DNA of 64,000 nucleotides, from assembly GCF_004363655.1 (NCBI RefSeq), contig NZ_SNZH01000004.1, forward strand, positions 186,001-250,000. The letters run 5' to 3'. Each line of letters begins with the position of its first letter. Positions within the stretch are counted from its first letter, which is position 1. The notes under the pieces were generated by a model. That model saw only the letters and a program-made list of their open reading frames with translations. It was not told where the DNA came from and did no database searches. The position numbers and the translations under genes were made by a program. The stretch comes from Tahibacter aquaticus. Lineage in GTDB: Bacteria > Pseudomonadota > Gammaproteobacteria > Xanthomonadales > Rhodanobacteraceae. Below, in pieces: positions 44,595 to 54,700 of the stretch.

Positions 44595-45266
44595 ATGGCC
44601 GCCTTTCCCACCACCCGCTGGAGCCTGATCCGTGCCAGCCAGCAGCCGCCGCGCGATGCCGCGGCGGCCTGGTCGGCGCTGGTGCAGGATTACCGCCCGG
44701 CCATCGTCGCCTACTTCCGCCGCGGCACCCTGGCGCGCGAGGCGGAAGACCTGGCGCAGGAATTCCTGCTCGCCTCGATGCAGGACGGCTGGTGGGCCAG
44801 GGCCGACAGCGAGTTCGGCAGCTTCCGCCGTTTCCTGCTGGCCCTGCTCAAACGCTTCCTGGCCAATCGCAGCAGCGCGGCGCAGCACCGCCTGGAACAG
44901 ACCGGCGACATCGACGACCTGCGCATCTCGGCCGATTCGCCCGAAGCCGAATTCGACCTGCAGTTCGCCCTGTGCCTCACCCGCAGCGCATTCGATGCCC
45001 TGCAGCAGCGCTATGCGGCAGAAGGCAAAACCGAACTTTTCCAGAATCTTCAAGCCTGGCTGGGCGAACCGCCGGCTCACGGCGAACTGGCTGCACTGGC
45101 CGCCCGCTTGGCCGTGGCGCCGAATACGCTGGCCGTGCAGCTCAAGCGCCTGCGCCAGCGCTTCCGCCAGGCCATCGAAGCGGCCCTGGCAGAACTGTGC
45201 GAGGACCGCACGCAGCGCGACGCCGACCTGACCGCGCTGCGCCAAGCCCTCGCAGGGCGCCGATGA
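44595..45266 (+). CDS. ECF-like sigma factor, Ser/Thr-kinase-associated type
   Basis: 223 residues. The N-terminus (FPTTRWSLIRASQQ) is typical of ECF sigma factors that pair with serine/threonine kinases. Region 2 includes DLAQEFLLASMQDGWWARAD, and region 4 includes ELAALAARLAVAPNTLAVQLKRLRQRF. No anti-sigma factor is nearby; instead a Ser/Thr kinase follows, so phosphorylation-dependent activation is likely, as in ECF43-type systems (from memory). Its stop codon lies in a dispersed repeat (45256-45283). Confidence 0.86.
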   Translation: MAAFPTTRWSLIRASQQPPRDAAAAWSALVQDYRPAIVAYFRRGTLAREAEDLAQEFLLASMQDGWWARADSEFGSFRRFLLALLKRFLANRSSAAQHRLEQTGDIDDLRISADSPEAEFDLQFALCLTRSAFDALQQRYAAEGKTELFQNLQAWLGEPPAHGELAALAARLAVAPNTLAVQLKRLRQRFRQAIEAALAELCEDRTQRDADLTALRQALAGRR

Positions 45267-45283
45267 GCGCGGCGAATTGCGCC
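45256..45283. repeat. Dispersed GCGAAT-type palindromic repeat, copy 4
   Basis: GGCGCCGATGAGC followed by GCGGCGAATTGCGCC. It overlaps the last codons and the TGA of the sigma-factor gene, so the repeat defines the C-terminal Gly-Arg-Arg and the stop. Confidence 0.6.
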
Positions 45284-45377
45284 GCCGACCGTTGCGACGG
45301 AGGCACGCCGTACGCCGCGCGCTGCCATTCGCTTTCGCCCATGCCACCCTGTGCAAGGCCGTCGCACGAGCCCGCGC

Positions 45378-47675
45378 ATGACTGAACCCACACCACCCGC
45401 CGCGCTGCTGCAACTGGCGCGCACGGCACTGCTGCACAGCGGCGGCGCCGCCGAATCGGCGCTGGAAGCGCTGGACCTGGACGATCCGGCACAACGCCTG
45501 TTCGGCGACTACGAACTGCTGCAATGCATAGGCCGCGGCGGCATGGGCGTGGTGTTCCGCGCACGCCAGCTCAGCCTGCAGCGCGAGGTGGCGCTGAAGG
45601 TGATGGCCGGCCTCGGCGACGATGCCGCGGCGATTGCGCGCTTCCACGCCGAAGCCCGCGCCGCGGCGCGGCTGCATCATCCGCATATCGTGCCGGTCTA
45701 CGAAGTCGGCATGATCGGCGAGGAGCATTTCTTTTCCATGCCGCTGCTGCGCGGCGCCACGCTGGCGACGCGCCTGGCCGGCAGCCGGCTGGACGAAGCC
45801 GCGGCGATAACCCTGCTGCTCACCCTGTGCGGCGCGGTGGACTACGCCCACAGCCTGGGCCTGCTGCACCTGGACCTGAAGCCCGACAACATCCTGCTCG
45901 ACGACAACGGGCGCCCGCTGGTCGGCGACTTCGGCCTGGCCCTGGCCTTCGATCCGCAGCGGCCGGCAGCAGCAGCCGAACTGTCCGGCACGCCGGCCTA
46001 CATGGCGCCAGAACAGATCGACCGCGATCTGGCCCCACTCAGCCCGCGCAGCGACATTTATGCACTAGGTTGCATATTGTACGAATGCCTTGCCGGCGCA
46101 CCGCCGCACGGACGCGGCGGCGCGCCGACGCTGCTGCAGCGCCGCCAGCAACCGTTGCCGGCCACGCCGCCACGCCTGCGCCCCCGGCTGAGCCGCGACC
46201 TCGACGCCATCTGCCGTCGCTGCCTGCAGCGCGATCCACAGCAGCGCTATGCCAGCGCCGCGGAACTGGCCGCCGACCTGGCGCGGGCACGCGACGGCAA
46301 TGCCGTCGCCGCCCGGCCGCGGCAGTGGCCGGAAAAGCTCTGGCACAGCCTGCGCCGGCATCCGGCCCTGAGCCTGGCCACGGCGGCCGCCCTGGCAGCG
46401 CTGGTCGCCGGCGGCACGCTCAGCGCCTGGCAGTGGCGCCGCGCCGAGGCCGCCCTGGTCCAGGCCGAGGCCGAGCGCGCCCGCAGCGAGGCCGCCGCCG
46501 CACGCCAGCAGCAGCTGGCGGCGATGCTGGCGGCGAGCTTTCCCAGCGGCATCGGCAGCGACGAGGAACGCCAGCGCCGCGCGCAGCAGGTTGTCGCCTG
46601 GTTGAATCGTCAGGTTCACAGCGGGCACGAACAGGCCGACGCGGCCGCGCAAGGCGAACTGTTGCGCCAGTTCGCCCAGCAATTGCGCAGCGCCGGCAAG
46701 GGCGATGGCGTCGACAGCCTGGTCGACGAGATCGTGCAGCAGCTGGGCACCCGTTATCTTTCTTCCTTTGTCGACAAACTCGCCCGTAGCGACCGGCGCG
46801 AAACGCTGATCGCCGCGGTGCTGCTGGGCAGCAGCCAGCCGGACAGTGCCGTGCTGCAGGCCGCCACGGCGGCCGCGCGGCAGCGCCTGGCGCAGCGCTT
46901 CGGCGACGATGCCGAAGCCCTCTACGCGCTCGCCCTGGCTTGCCACGTGCAGTCGCAGCCCTGTGCCCAAGGCGAGTATTTCCAGCGCCTGACCGCCATC
47001 GACGGCGCCAATGCGGTCAGCTGGATCGTGGTGCCGCAAGGACTGGCCGAAACGGATGACCAGATGGCCGAACGCCTGGCCCGCGCCGCCGCCGCGACGC
47101 AGTTCGACGACCATTCCTGGCGCCACGCCGGACTGATGCGCGCGGAGCTGGCCGACCTGCAGCCGCCCGACTCGCTGCGCCTGCCCCTGCGCGGCATGCT
47201 CGACGACGCGGAAATCCCGCGCCTGCTGCGACGCAGTGTGGTGCAGACCGTGCCGCTGCCGCGCTTCGTCGGTTTCGTGCGCCTGTGCCGGCCCGACAGC
47301 CTGCTGCTGCAACAACGGGCCAGCCTGCGCGGCGATTGCGAGCGCTTTGCGCACTTGCTGCTGACCGCACCGAAAGCGTCGATGCTGACGCGCATGATCG
47401 GCAGCGCCATGACACGGCGCCTGTTCAAGGGCCGCGCCGAAGCCGCGGCCGCGCTGCAGATGCGCCGCCAGTACGTGTGGCTGTCGGAGCATTTCGACCG
47501 CCAGCGCATCGACGCGGAATTCCTGCAGGACGACATGGCCGCCTACGGCGAGTGGAACGCCTGGCTGCGCGCCGCCGACCGCCTCGGTATCGCGCGCGAA
47601 CCGCCGGCCGACTGGCAGCCGCAACAGCCACAGTCCCTGCTGCTGAGCGAAGAACGCAACGCGCCCGCGCGCTGA
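45378..47675 (+). CDS. Membrane Ser/Thr protein kinase with homologous extracytoplasmic domain
   Basis: 765 residues from the ATG at 45378. The kinase domain covers about 44-305: glycine loop IGRGGMG, lysine K74 in VALKV, catalytic HLDLKPDN (D166) and DFGLA (D184). The arginine of the usual HRD motif is leucine, making this a non-RD kinase. The single membrane helix is about 331-350, followed by an Ala/Glu/Arg-rich coiled-coil-like region (352-385). The outer 370 residues match the secreted protein at 43652-44566 at the end. It probably phosphorylates the sigma factor upstream. Confidence 0.9.
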   Translation: MTEPTPPAALLQLARTALLHSGGAAESALEALDLDDPAQRLFGDYELLQCIGRGGMGVVFRARQLSLQREVALKVMAGLGDDAAAIARFHAEARAAARLHHPHIVPVYEVGMIGEEHFFSMPLLRGATLATRLAGSRLDEAAAITLLLTLCGAVDYAHSLGLLHLDLKPDNILLDDNGRPLVGDFGLALAFDPQRPAAAAELSGTPAYMAPEQIDRDLAPLSPRSDIYALGCILYECLAGAPPHGRGGAPTLLQRRQQPLPATPPRLRPRLSRDLDAICRRCLQRDPQQRYASAAELAADLARARDGNAVAARPRQWPEKLWHSLRRHPALSLATAAALAALVAGGTLSAWQWRRAEAALVQAEAERARSEAAAARQQQLAAMLAASFPSGIGSDEERQRRAQQVVAWLNRQVHSGHEQADAAAQGELLRQFAQQLRSAGKGDGVDSLVDEIVQQLGTRYLSSFVDKLARSDRRETLIAAVLLGSSQPDSAVLQAATAAARQRLAQRFGDDAEALYALALACHVQSQPCAQGEYFQRLTAIDGANAVSWIVVPQGLAETDDQMAERLARAAAATQFDDHSWRHAGLMRAELADLQPPDSLRLPLRGMLDDAEIPRLLRRSVVQTVPLPRFVGFVRLCRPDSLLLQQRASLRGDCERFAHLLLTAPKASMLTRMIGSAMTRRLFKGRAEAAAALQMRRQYVWLSEHFDRQRIDAEFLQDDMAAYGEWNAWLRAADRLGIAREPPADWQPQQPQSLLLSEERNAPAR

Positions 47676-47875
47676 AGGCGGCGGCGAGCCCAGCGAATGA
47701 CGCCGCAACGCCGGGCGGCGACAGCCGAGCCCGCGGCCCTGCGCCCCGGGGATTTCCACCCGAGTGATCGGCCGCTGCGCAAACCTGCGCTAAATAGGTA
47801 CGCAGGCTGTCGGTACCGCAGACAGCTGCCTTCGCGGCCACTGGGGCCGTCACTCAACTCCTGGGGGAGCAGATC

Positions 47876-49534
47876 ATGACTACGCACGCATCTTCGCGCC
47901 GCGCGCTCGCGGTGGCATTGGCACTGGCTTTGGGTCTGGCTGCGTCTGCCGGCATCGCCGCCACGCCCAGCCTGGGCGGCAACGGCGTCGCCTTCGCACC
48001 GGCGATTGCCGCTCCGGCGTATTTCCTGCGCGTGACCGGGCCGGCCGGCTTCCTGTTCGAACATCAGTTCGGCCCCGGCCAGCCGGTCGGCCTGGACACC
48101 CCGCGCGGCGGCTGGACCGAAGGCGCCTATACCTACGAAATCACCCCGCTGGCGGCCGCACCGCGCCAGCGCAACGAGGAAACCACGCAGACGGCGGCAT
48201 CCACGCCCAGCGAATCGGGCAGCTTCCGCGTGCAGGGCGGCCTGATCTACCTGGGCGACCACCTGGTCACACGCAACGACAGCGGCCACAGCGCGCCGCC
48301 CGTACCGAACGACCAGGTCATTGCCGACGACCTCATCGTGCAGGGCAGTACCTGCATCGGCCTGGATTGCGTCAACAACGAAAGCTTCGGCTTCGACACG
48401 CTGCGGCTGAAGGAAAACAACACCCGCATCAAGTTCGAAGACACGTCGGCCGCCGGTTTCCCCACCACCGACTGGCAGCTCACCGCCAACGACAGCGCGT
48501 CCGGCGGACAGGACCGCTTCTCCATCGAAGACGTCACCGGCGCGACCATTCCGTTCACCGTCACCGGTGGCGCACCGAACAATGCCGTATTCATTTCCAG
48601 CACCGGCCGCATCGGCTTCCGCACGGCGACGCCGGTACTCGACCTGCACGTCAATACCAGCAATACACCCGCCATCCGGCTGGAACAGAACAACGCCGGC
48701 GGCTTCACCGCGCAGACCTGGGACGTGGCCGGCAACGAGGCCAACTTCTTCGTGCGCGACGTGACCAGCGGCAGCCGCCTGCCGTTGCGCATACGCCCGG
48801 GCGCGCCAACCAGTTCCCTCGACATCAGCGCCGCCGGCCTGGTCGGCCTGGGCACCGCTTCGCCCTCGGTACGCCTGCACGTCAACGGCAGCGACGGCAC
48901 CACCACCCAGGTACTGGTACGCGAGACCAGCGCCACGACCGCCCCACGCGACCTGTTGCGTCTGGAAAACGGCGGACCTACGCGCATGCGCATGAAGAAC
49001 ACGGTCACCAACAACGAGTGGAGCCTCAATGCCCACGATGCGGATTTCCGCATCACGCCGGCCGGCGCCGCCTCGGTGGCCATGACCATCTTCCCCAATG
49101 GCAACGTCACCATCGCCGGCACGCTGACGCAGAACTCCGATCGCAACAGCAAGGAAAACTTCCGCCCGCTCGATCACAAGGCCTTGTTGCAGAAGATCGC
49201 CGCTCTCGACATCAGCGAGTGGAATTTCAAGTCCGAGAACAAGGACGTGCGCCATATCGGCCCCATGGCACAAGACTTCCATGCGCGCTTTGGCCTGGGC
49301 GAGCGCGAAGACCGCATCGCACCGCTGGATACGTCCGGCGTGGCATTGGCCGCGATCCAGGGCCTGCAGCAGGAACTGGGCGAACGCGACCAGCGCATCG
49401 CTGCACTCGAAGCGCGCCTGCAGAAACTGGACCGCCTGACCGAACAGCTCGCCCGCGACAGCGCCGAGCGCACGGCAGCAATGCCGGCCGCAGCCACGGC
49501 CTGCACGCCGGACATCGTCGCCACCGGGCTATGA
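47876..49534 (+). CDS. Secreted protein with C-terminal intramolecular chaperone (peptidase S74-type) domain
   Basis: 552 residues with signal peptide ALAVALALALGLAASAGIAA. The central part has beta-helical tail-fiber-like repeats (GRIGFRTATPVLDLHVNT, GLVGLGTASPSVRLHVNG). The C-terminal part SDRNSKENFRPLD with IGPMAQDFHARFGLG is the S74/endosialidase chaperone domain that assembles trimers and self-cleaves. The likely cleavage site is just before SDRNSKENF. A coiled coil follows (QQELGERDQRIAALEARLQ). Such proteins form trimeric surface fibres in Xanthomonadales. Its function here is not known. Confidence 0.85.
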   Translation: MTTHASSRRALAVALALALGLAASAGIAATPSLGGNGVAFAPAIAAPAYFLRVTGPAGFLFEHQFGPGQPVGLDTPRGGWTEGAYTYEITPLAAAPRQRNEETTQTAASTPSESGSFRVQGGLIYLGDHLVTRNDSGHSAPPVPNDQVIADDLIVQGSTCIGLDCVNNESFGFDTLRLKENNTRIKFEDTSAAGFPTTDWQLTANDSASGGQDRFSIEDVTGATIPFTVTGGAPNNAVFISSTGRIGFRTATPVLDLHVNTSNTPAIRLEQNNAGGFTAQTWDVAGNEANFFVRDVTSGSRLPLRIRPGAPTSSLDISAAGLVGLGTASPSVRLHVNGSDGTTTQVLVRETSATTAPRDLLRLENGGPTRMRMKNTVTNNEWSLNAHDADFRITPAGAASVAMTIFPNGNVTIAGTLTQNSDRNSKENFRPLDHKALLQKIAALDISEWNFKSENKDVRHIGPMAQDFHARFGLGEREDRIAPLDTSGVALAAIQGLQQELGERDQRIAALEARLQKLDRLTEQLARDSAERTAAMPAAATACTPDIVATGL

Positions 49535-49570
49535 ACCGCCTCGCCGTCCGTCGCGCGGCACTGGCTTTGC

Positions 49571-49720
49571 GTAGGGTGCAATGAGCTACGCGAATGACAC
49601 CGCGCGGCATCAGGTTCAGCGTCCAACGCACAACTGATGGCGCAATTCGCTGCGCTCATCGCGCCCTACACCCGCAGGAATCGCGCTGCGTAGGGTGCGA
49701 TGAGCAACGCGAATGGCACC
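49571..49720. repeat. Cluster of three dispersed GCGAAT-type repeats
   Basis: Related palindromic units at 49571-49600 (GTAGGGTGCAATGAG...), 49639-49665 (inverted: GGCGCAATTCGCTG...) and 49690-49720 (GTAGGGTGCGATGAG...). They sit between the convergent S74 and membrane glycosyltransferase genes. Confidence 0.65.
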
Positions 49721-49766
49721 GCGAGGTGCCGCGGCCAGCCGCTGTCGTGCCATCCGCGCGCGGTGC

Positions 49767-51590
49767 TCAGAACACGACAATATCGGTATCGCTGAAATTC
49801 GTCGTGGTCACGCGCAGGTCGACCGCCACGGTTTCGCCGGCTGCACAATCGGTGCAGGCGTAGACGCGGGAAATGGCATCGCCGCCGAGCAGCTGCAAGC
49901 GCTTGCCCGCGCCGAACTCGACCTGGGCCGGCTGCACGAAGAAGGCCATCGTCGAGATGGCCAGCCGCTCGCCCGCATCGAGCTGTACGGTGAAGCTACG
50001 CGTCTGCAGCGGATTGTCCTGCGGCAGGTGGATCGGATAGACCGGCCTGTCGGGAATCACAAACGCATCGCCGCCGAGCACGCGCCTGACCGCAAACAGC
50101 TGCAGCGGCCCTACCCGCTGCTGCGCCATCAGGCCAGCCTCGCGCGCGAGCGCCTTGGCCAGGCCCAGCCAATGCTGGCGCTGCGGCTCGGCGCCGCCAA
50201 CCTGCGCATCGCTGCGGCCACAGGCCAGGCGCATTTCCATCGCATAGTCGTACAGCAGATGCCGCGCATAGGCGCCGTGCACGCTGGGCGCACCTTGTGA
50301 ACAAAGAAACCTTCCACTGTCGCCCATGGCATACGCCGGCAACAGCAGCAGGCGCATGGGCTCGGTGCCGGGGTGGCTCACGTCGTACAGCGCCTGGAAA
50401 TTGAATGGCCAGTTGCCGCTGGCGAGATAGCGGTTTGCCACCAACGCGGCGGCGAGATTGAACGCCACGGCCAGCACAAACAGCGCAGCACGCCCCAGCA
50501 CAGCGACGCGCACGCCACCCGCAGCCGCCAGCCCCAGCGCAACACCGCCCAGTGCGATCGCGCGCACGGCCGTAGTCATGTAGTAAGTGCTGACCGATCG
50601 GATCAGCGCCGTCGTCAGCGTCACCGCGGCTATGGCCGCGAGCACCTGCAGCAGCCGCACCCGTGTCGCCGGTTCGCGCCACAGGCGCACAGCACCGCCC
50701 AGCGCTGCCGCGATGGCCAGCGCAAGCCCGCTCATCACGGCCAGGCCGAGCCAATGCGGCGCACGCAGCAAGGTGTCCAGCCAGTAGCCCGCACCGCCGA
50801 GCACTGACTGATACAGCAGCGCCGGTGCCGTGGCCAGGCTGCCGGTGCTCTGCGCATCGGCCAGGTAGGCGCCCCCGGCGCGCAGGTCGGCGAAGTCGTT
50901 TTGCCAGCTCCATAGCAGGTAGGGCAGCAGCGGCAGCAGCGCGACAGCCACCGCCGCCAGCAGCGGCAGCAGGCGCAGCTGCCGCCGCCACGCCGCCGCG
51001 CCGACGGCCGCCAGCACGATCCAGACCAGCCCTGCGCTGCTCGGATGCGCATGCAGCGCCAGCACCAGGCCCAGCCCCAGCCCGGCCAGATAGCGCCAGC
51101 GGGGCCGCTGCGTATAGCGCAGGGCGCACAGCACGACCGCCAGCACCAGCGGCGCGGTCAGCACATAGTGCTGCGGCAGCATCGCTTCGAACGCACTCCA
51201 GGCCGGCAGGCCGAGCAGCACGGCCCAGAGCAGGCCGGCGCGGCGGCTGTGCATGGCCTTGCCGGCCAGATAGGCGAGCGGATATTGCAGCGCCGACAAC
51301 AGCCCCAGCAGCAGCACCGTGCCCAGCCAGCTGCGCGCCATGCCCAGCAGCGCTGCCAGCAGCCAGTACCAGGCCGGCCCCAGATGAATCGTCGCCGCCA
51401 GCACCGGCCCGGCCAGCGGCACTTCCTGGCCCTGCAGGAAACGCCAGGCAACGAACATGTCCCGGGCGAAATCCAGATGCGTGGCCGCATACGGCGCGCG
51501 CAGCAGCGCCAGCAGCATCAGCGCGGCGAGCAGGGCCCAGCGCAGGCCGCGGCGCGATGCGTCGTTGTCCCATTTTCCCGTTATCTGCAT
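49767..51590 (-). CDS. Membrane glycosyltransferase/GT39-like protein
   Basis: 607 residues from the ATG at 51590. Ten or more hydrophobic helices run between 20 and 420, and HLDFARDMFVAWRFLQGQ near residue 38 is the acidic loop typical of GT39/ArnT-like polyprenyl-phosphate-dependent glycosyltransferases. The C-terminal 180 residues are soluble and probably periplasmic (LQTRSFTVQLDAGERLAISTM). It should transfer a sugar from a lipid carrier in the periplasm, but the acceptor is unknown. It is divergent from the large serine hydrolase. Confidence 0.8.
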   Translation of the reverse strand: MQITGKWDNDASRRGLRWALLAALMLLALLRAPYAATHLDFARDMFVAWRFLQGQEVPLAGPVLAATIHLGPAWYWLLAALLGMARSWLGTVLLLGLLSALQYPLAYLAGKAMHSRRAGLLWAVLLGLPAWSAFEAMLPQHYVLTAPLVLAVVLCALRYTQRPRWRYLAGLGLGLVLALHAHPSSAGLVWIVLAAVGAAAWRRQLRLLPLLAAVAVALLPLLPYLLWSWQNDFADLRAGGAYLADAQSTGSLATAPALLYQSVLGGAGYWLDTLLRAPHWLGLAVMSGLALAIAAALGGAVRLWREPATRVRLLQVLAAIAAVTLTTALIRSVSTYYMTTAVRAIALGGVALGLAAAGGVRVAVLGRAALFVLAVAFNLAAALVANRYLASGNWPFNFQALYDVSHPGTEPMRLLLLPAYAMGDSGRFLCSQGAPSVHGAYARHLLYDYAMEMRLACGRSDAQVGGAEPQRQHWLGLAKALAREAGLMAQQRVGPLQLFAVRRVLGGDAFVIPDRPVYPIHLPQDNPLQTRSFTVQLDAGERLAISTMAFFVQPAQVEFGAGKRLQLLGGDAISRVYACTDCAAGETVAVDLRVTTTNFSDTDIVVF

Positions 51591-51788
51591 ATGCGCCGTC
51601 GTTCCCCGCCTGCTGACCTGATCAGTCCCCGCGCCGGACTGCACCGCACCCCGGGCGCGAACTCTACGGAAAAAATCTCCCGCCGCGTGATCCCTGCACC
51701 GCTTCCGGCGCGTATGCCTGGACGCATGCAACAAGCGACAACCCAATTTCCCGTCATTTCACTGCCTTCCACCCCTGAGGAAAACGCC

Positions 51789-54700
51789 ATGAAACGCTTC
51801 ATCACCGCCAGCTCCCTGCTGTTGCTCAGCGCCGCCTGCGGCGCCCAGTCGCTGGACAATCGCGACCTGGTCATTATGGGTTCCGACGCCGTCGTACCGT
51901 TCGGCGGCTCCACCGTGCTGTCCGCCGAAAGCCTGGCCGACGCCAGCGGCGCCGCCATCGACGGCAGCTGGCACCTGGACGGCGATCCGGCCAAGGTCGG
52001 TTGCCTGCGCGCCGTCGGCAGCAGCCGCTGCAGCAGCAATGTGCGCGGCACGCGTGCCGAATTCCTGCCGCCCGCAGCCGGCAGCAAGCTGATGTCTTCC
52101 CGCGTGGAATTCGTGCCGGTCAACGGCGCCAAGACCGCTACCGACATCAAGGCCGGCCCGCCCGCCGGCCTGCCCATCAACGGCTGGGCCGACGGCGACA
52201 CCCTGCCCTTCGTCGACCAGTTCACCACCTTCATGAAGGCGCGCTGCGCCGGTGCCGGCACCATCGGCGTGTCCAAGTACGGCAAGGTCGTGCTGGCCCT
52301 GGGCATCGGCATGAAAGACGGCCGCAATGCCGAAACCATCTACAACCCGGCCTGCGGCAGCGACGCGGCCGATCCGTTCAAGCCCGCTGCCGGCGAGATG
52401 CAATACAACACGCCCTTCATGTTCGGCAGCGTGGCCAAGGCGACCTCGTTCGCCACCGTGCGCTGGGCACTCAAGCGCGAACTCGGCCGCAACGATATCG
52501 ACGTACGCCTGATCAACCAGTCGGCCAACCGCCTGGTCAGCGCCACCCGCGTCAGCACCGGCGCCCTGCGCATCGACGTGTGGAATATCGACGCTGCCGG
52601 CACCTTCACCCGCCTGGGCAGCCATATGCCTGAGACGGTGAAGGACTATTCCCTGGTACGCATGGGCGATACCCGCTTCGTCGTGATCACCCGCGACGCC
52701 GACAACAAGCTCGGCATGTACGGCTACGCCATCGACACCGCCGGCAACCCCATCGTCACCGACACCATAGCCGGCGTGACCGAAGTGAAACAGGTGCAGG
52801 TGACCGCCGTGATCAACCAGCGCGTCGTCATCGGCATGCGCCGCAGCGACGACAGCCTGCAGGTGCGCAGCTTCAAGTTCGAGACCAACGGCAGCCTGAC
52901 CCAGCTCGACAGCGAAACCGGCGGCACCGCGCGCGACCTGCGCCTGGCCGCCCTGCCCGGCACCTCGCGCGTCGTCGGCGCGGTGCGCCTGGGCAGTACC
53001 GATACCATCAAGTTCATCGTCTGGGACGTGGACGCCGCCGGCCAGCTCAGCCGCATCCACGAGACCGACCTGGACAACCTGTACTTGGATACGAATCGAT
53101 TCGACCTTGCCGCCCTGAGCAGCAGCCGCATCGTATTCGGTGCCCAGCACGGCACCCAGCCGGTCAACCTCAGCGTGCTGTCGGTCGGTACGGGCGGCGC
53201 GATCGCCAGCGTCGGCGGCACCTTCCATGCGGGCGCCAGCGATTTCCGCATCGACACGCTCGACGCCACCCATTTCGCCGTCGCCAGCAAGGACGCCAAC
53301 GACAACGGCAGCGTGCAGCAGTTCGCCATCGGCACCCAGGGCTTTCCCTACAAGGTCGGCGCCAGCGTCGCCGGCGGCAAGTTTGTTTCGATGGACGTGG
53401 CCAACGCGTCCGGCGCGGGCTGGGGCGCGGGCTTCGTCACCGCGGCGCGCGATGCGAACGATGTCTTGCGCCTGACCTCCTGGGACGTGACCGCCAGCAG
53501 CATTGCCAAACTGAAGCTCGGCACCGGCGCCAACCCGGTCAAGGACTACGCCTGGAACGACGCCGACGTGGAAGCCCTCAACCTGGTCGGCTTCGATTTC
53601 CCCAACGCGCTGCTGCCGGCACGCCTGCACGACATCGTCGCCGGCTACAAGCAGCCGCCGCTGCATTTCGATGCCAACGATTCGCGCACCGACAACTCCT
53701 GCGTCGCGACCCAGGCGCCGGGCTATCCGTTTGCCGATGCACGCTTCAAGACCATCGCCCTGCGCGACTTCTTCTCCCACCACAGCGGCCTGAACGAAGG
53801 CACCGTGTCGGCCGAGTCGCTGTACCGCAACAACATCGACGAACTGCGCGGCCTGAACAACGCGCTGGACTGGAACGCCGAGCAGAACCGCCTGATCGAC
53901 CAGTGGGGCGCACAAAATGTGCAGAATGCGCGCCAGGCCATGGGCCTCAGCGCCACGGTGAACACCAGCTCGCCGGACGGTTTCGTCGTGCCGCGCCTGG
54001 ACCTGATCGACCTGCTGGTCGGCTCTGCCTCGATGTGCCTGCCCAATCCGCAAGGCACCTTCGCCTACTCCAACACCGATCCGCAGTGGCTGCGCGCCAT
54101 CGCCGAACACGTGACCGGCCAGGCCTATACCGCCCCCGTCGGCAACCCGGCTGCCGTCGAAGGCACGCTGCTGAACGATTTCACGAAGTCGGAGCTGGGC
54201 TTCGGTTCCAACGGCTTCGATGCCATCTCGGCGCGCCCCGCGGCGATGGACGCCCAGGGCAACGATCCCTGGAAAGGTGCCCGCCCGCGCGCCTGGCAGA
54301 ACGCCACCCAGAGCAACTACAACCAGTACTGGGACGTGAAGCGCCCGTCGTGCAAATGGCAGAACGGAAAATGTGTATTCAATGACCCGAACGTCGGCCC
54401 GACCCTGAACTGGAACGGCGACAAGTCCCTGGTCGACCTGCCCATGAACAGCTCTGCCGAAGGCGCCGCCACCGGCGGCCTGCAGGTGCAGATCCTGCCG
54501 CAGCTGAAATTCATGTCGAAATACTGGTCCGGCGGTTACGACAGCGGCACCGTCGGCCCGGGCGTAGACCCGAGCATCGGCGAAGCGCGCAACGGCGTGT
54601 GGACGACGAGCAAGTCGCACGACGGCAGCCAGGGCGGCGCCTACGCCTTCGCCATCCAGTACGGCGGCAACGCGAGTTGCCCGGGTTCCGAAGGCGTCGA

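Noticed and set aside
49767-51590. ArnT (lipid A aminoarabinose transferase).
   Set aside because: The fold and acidic loop fit GT39-like enzymes in general, but no other arn genes are present and specificity cannot be read.
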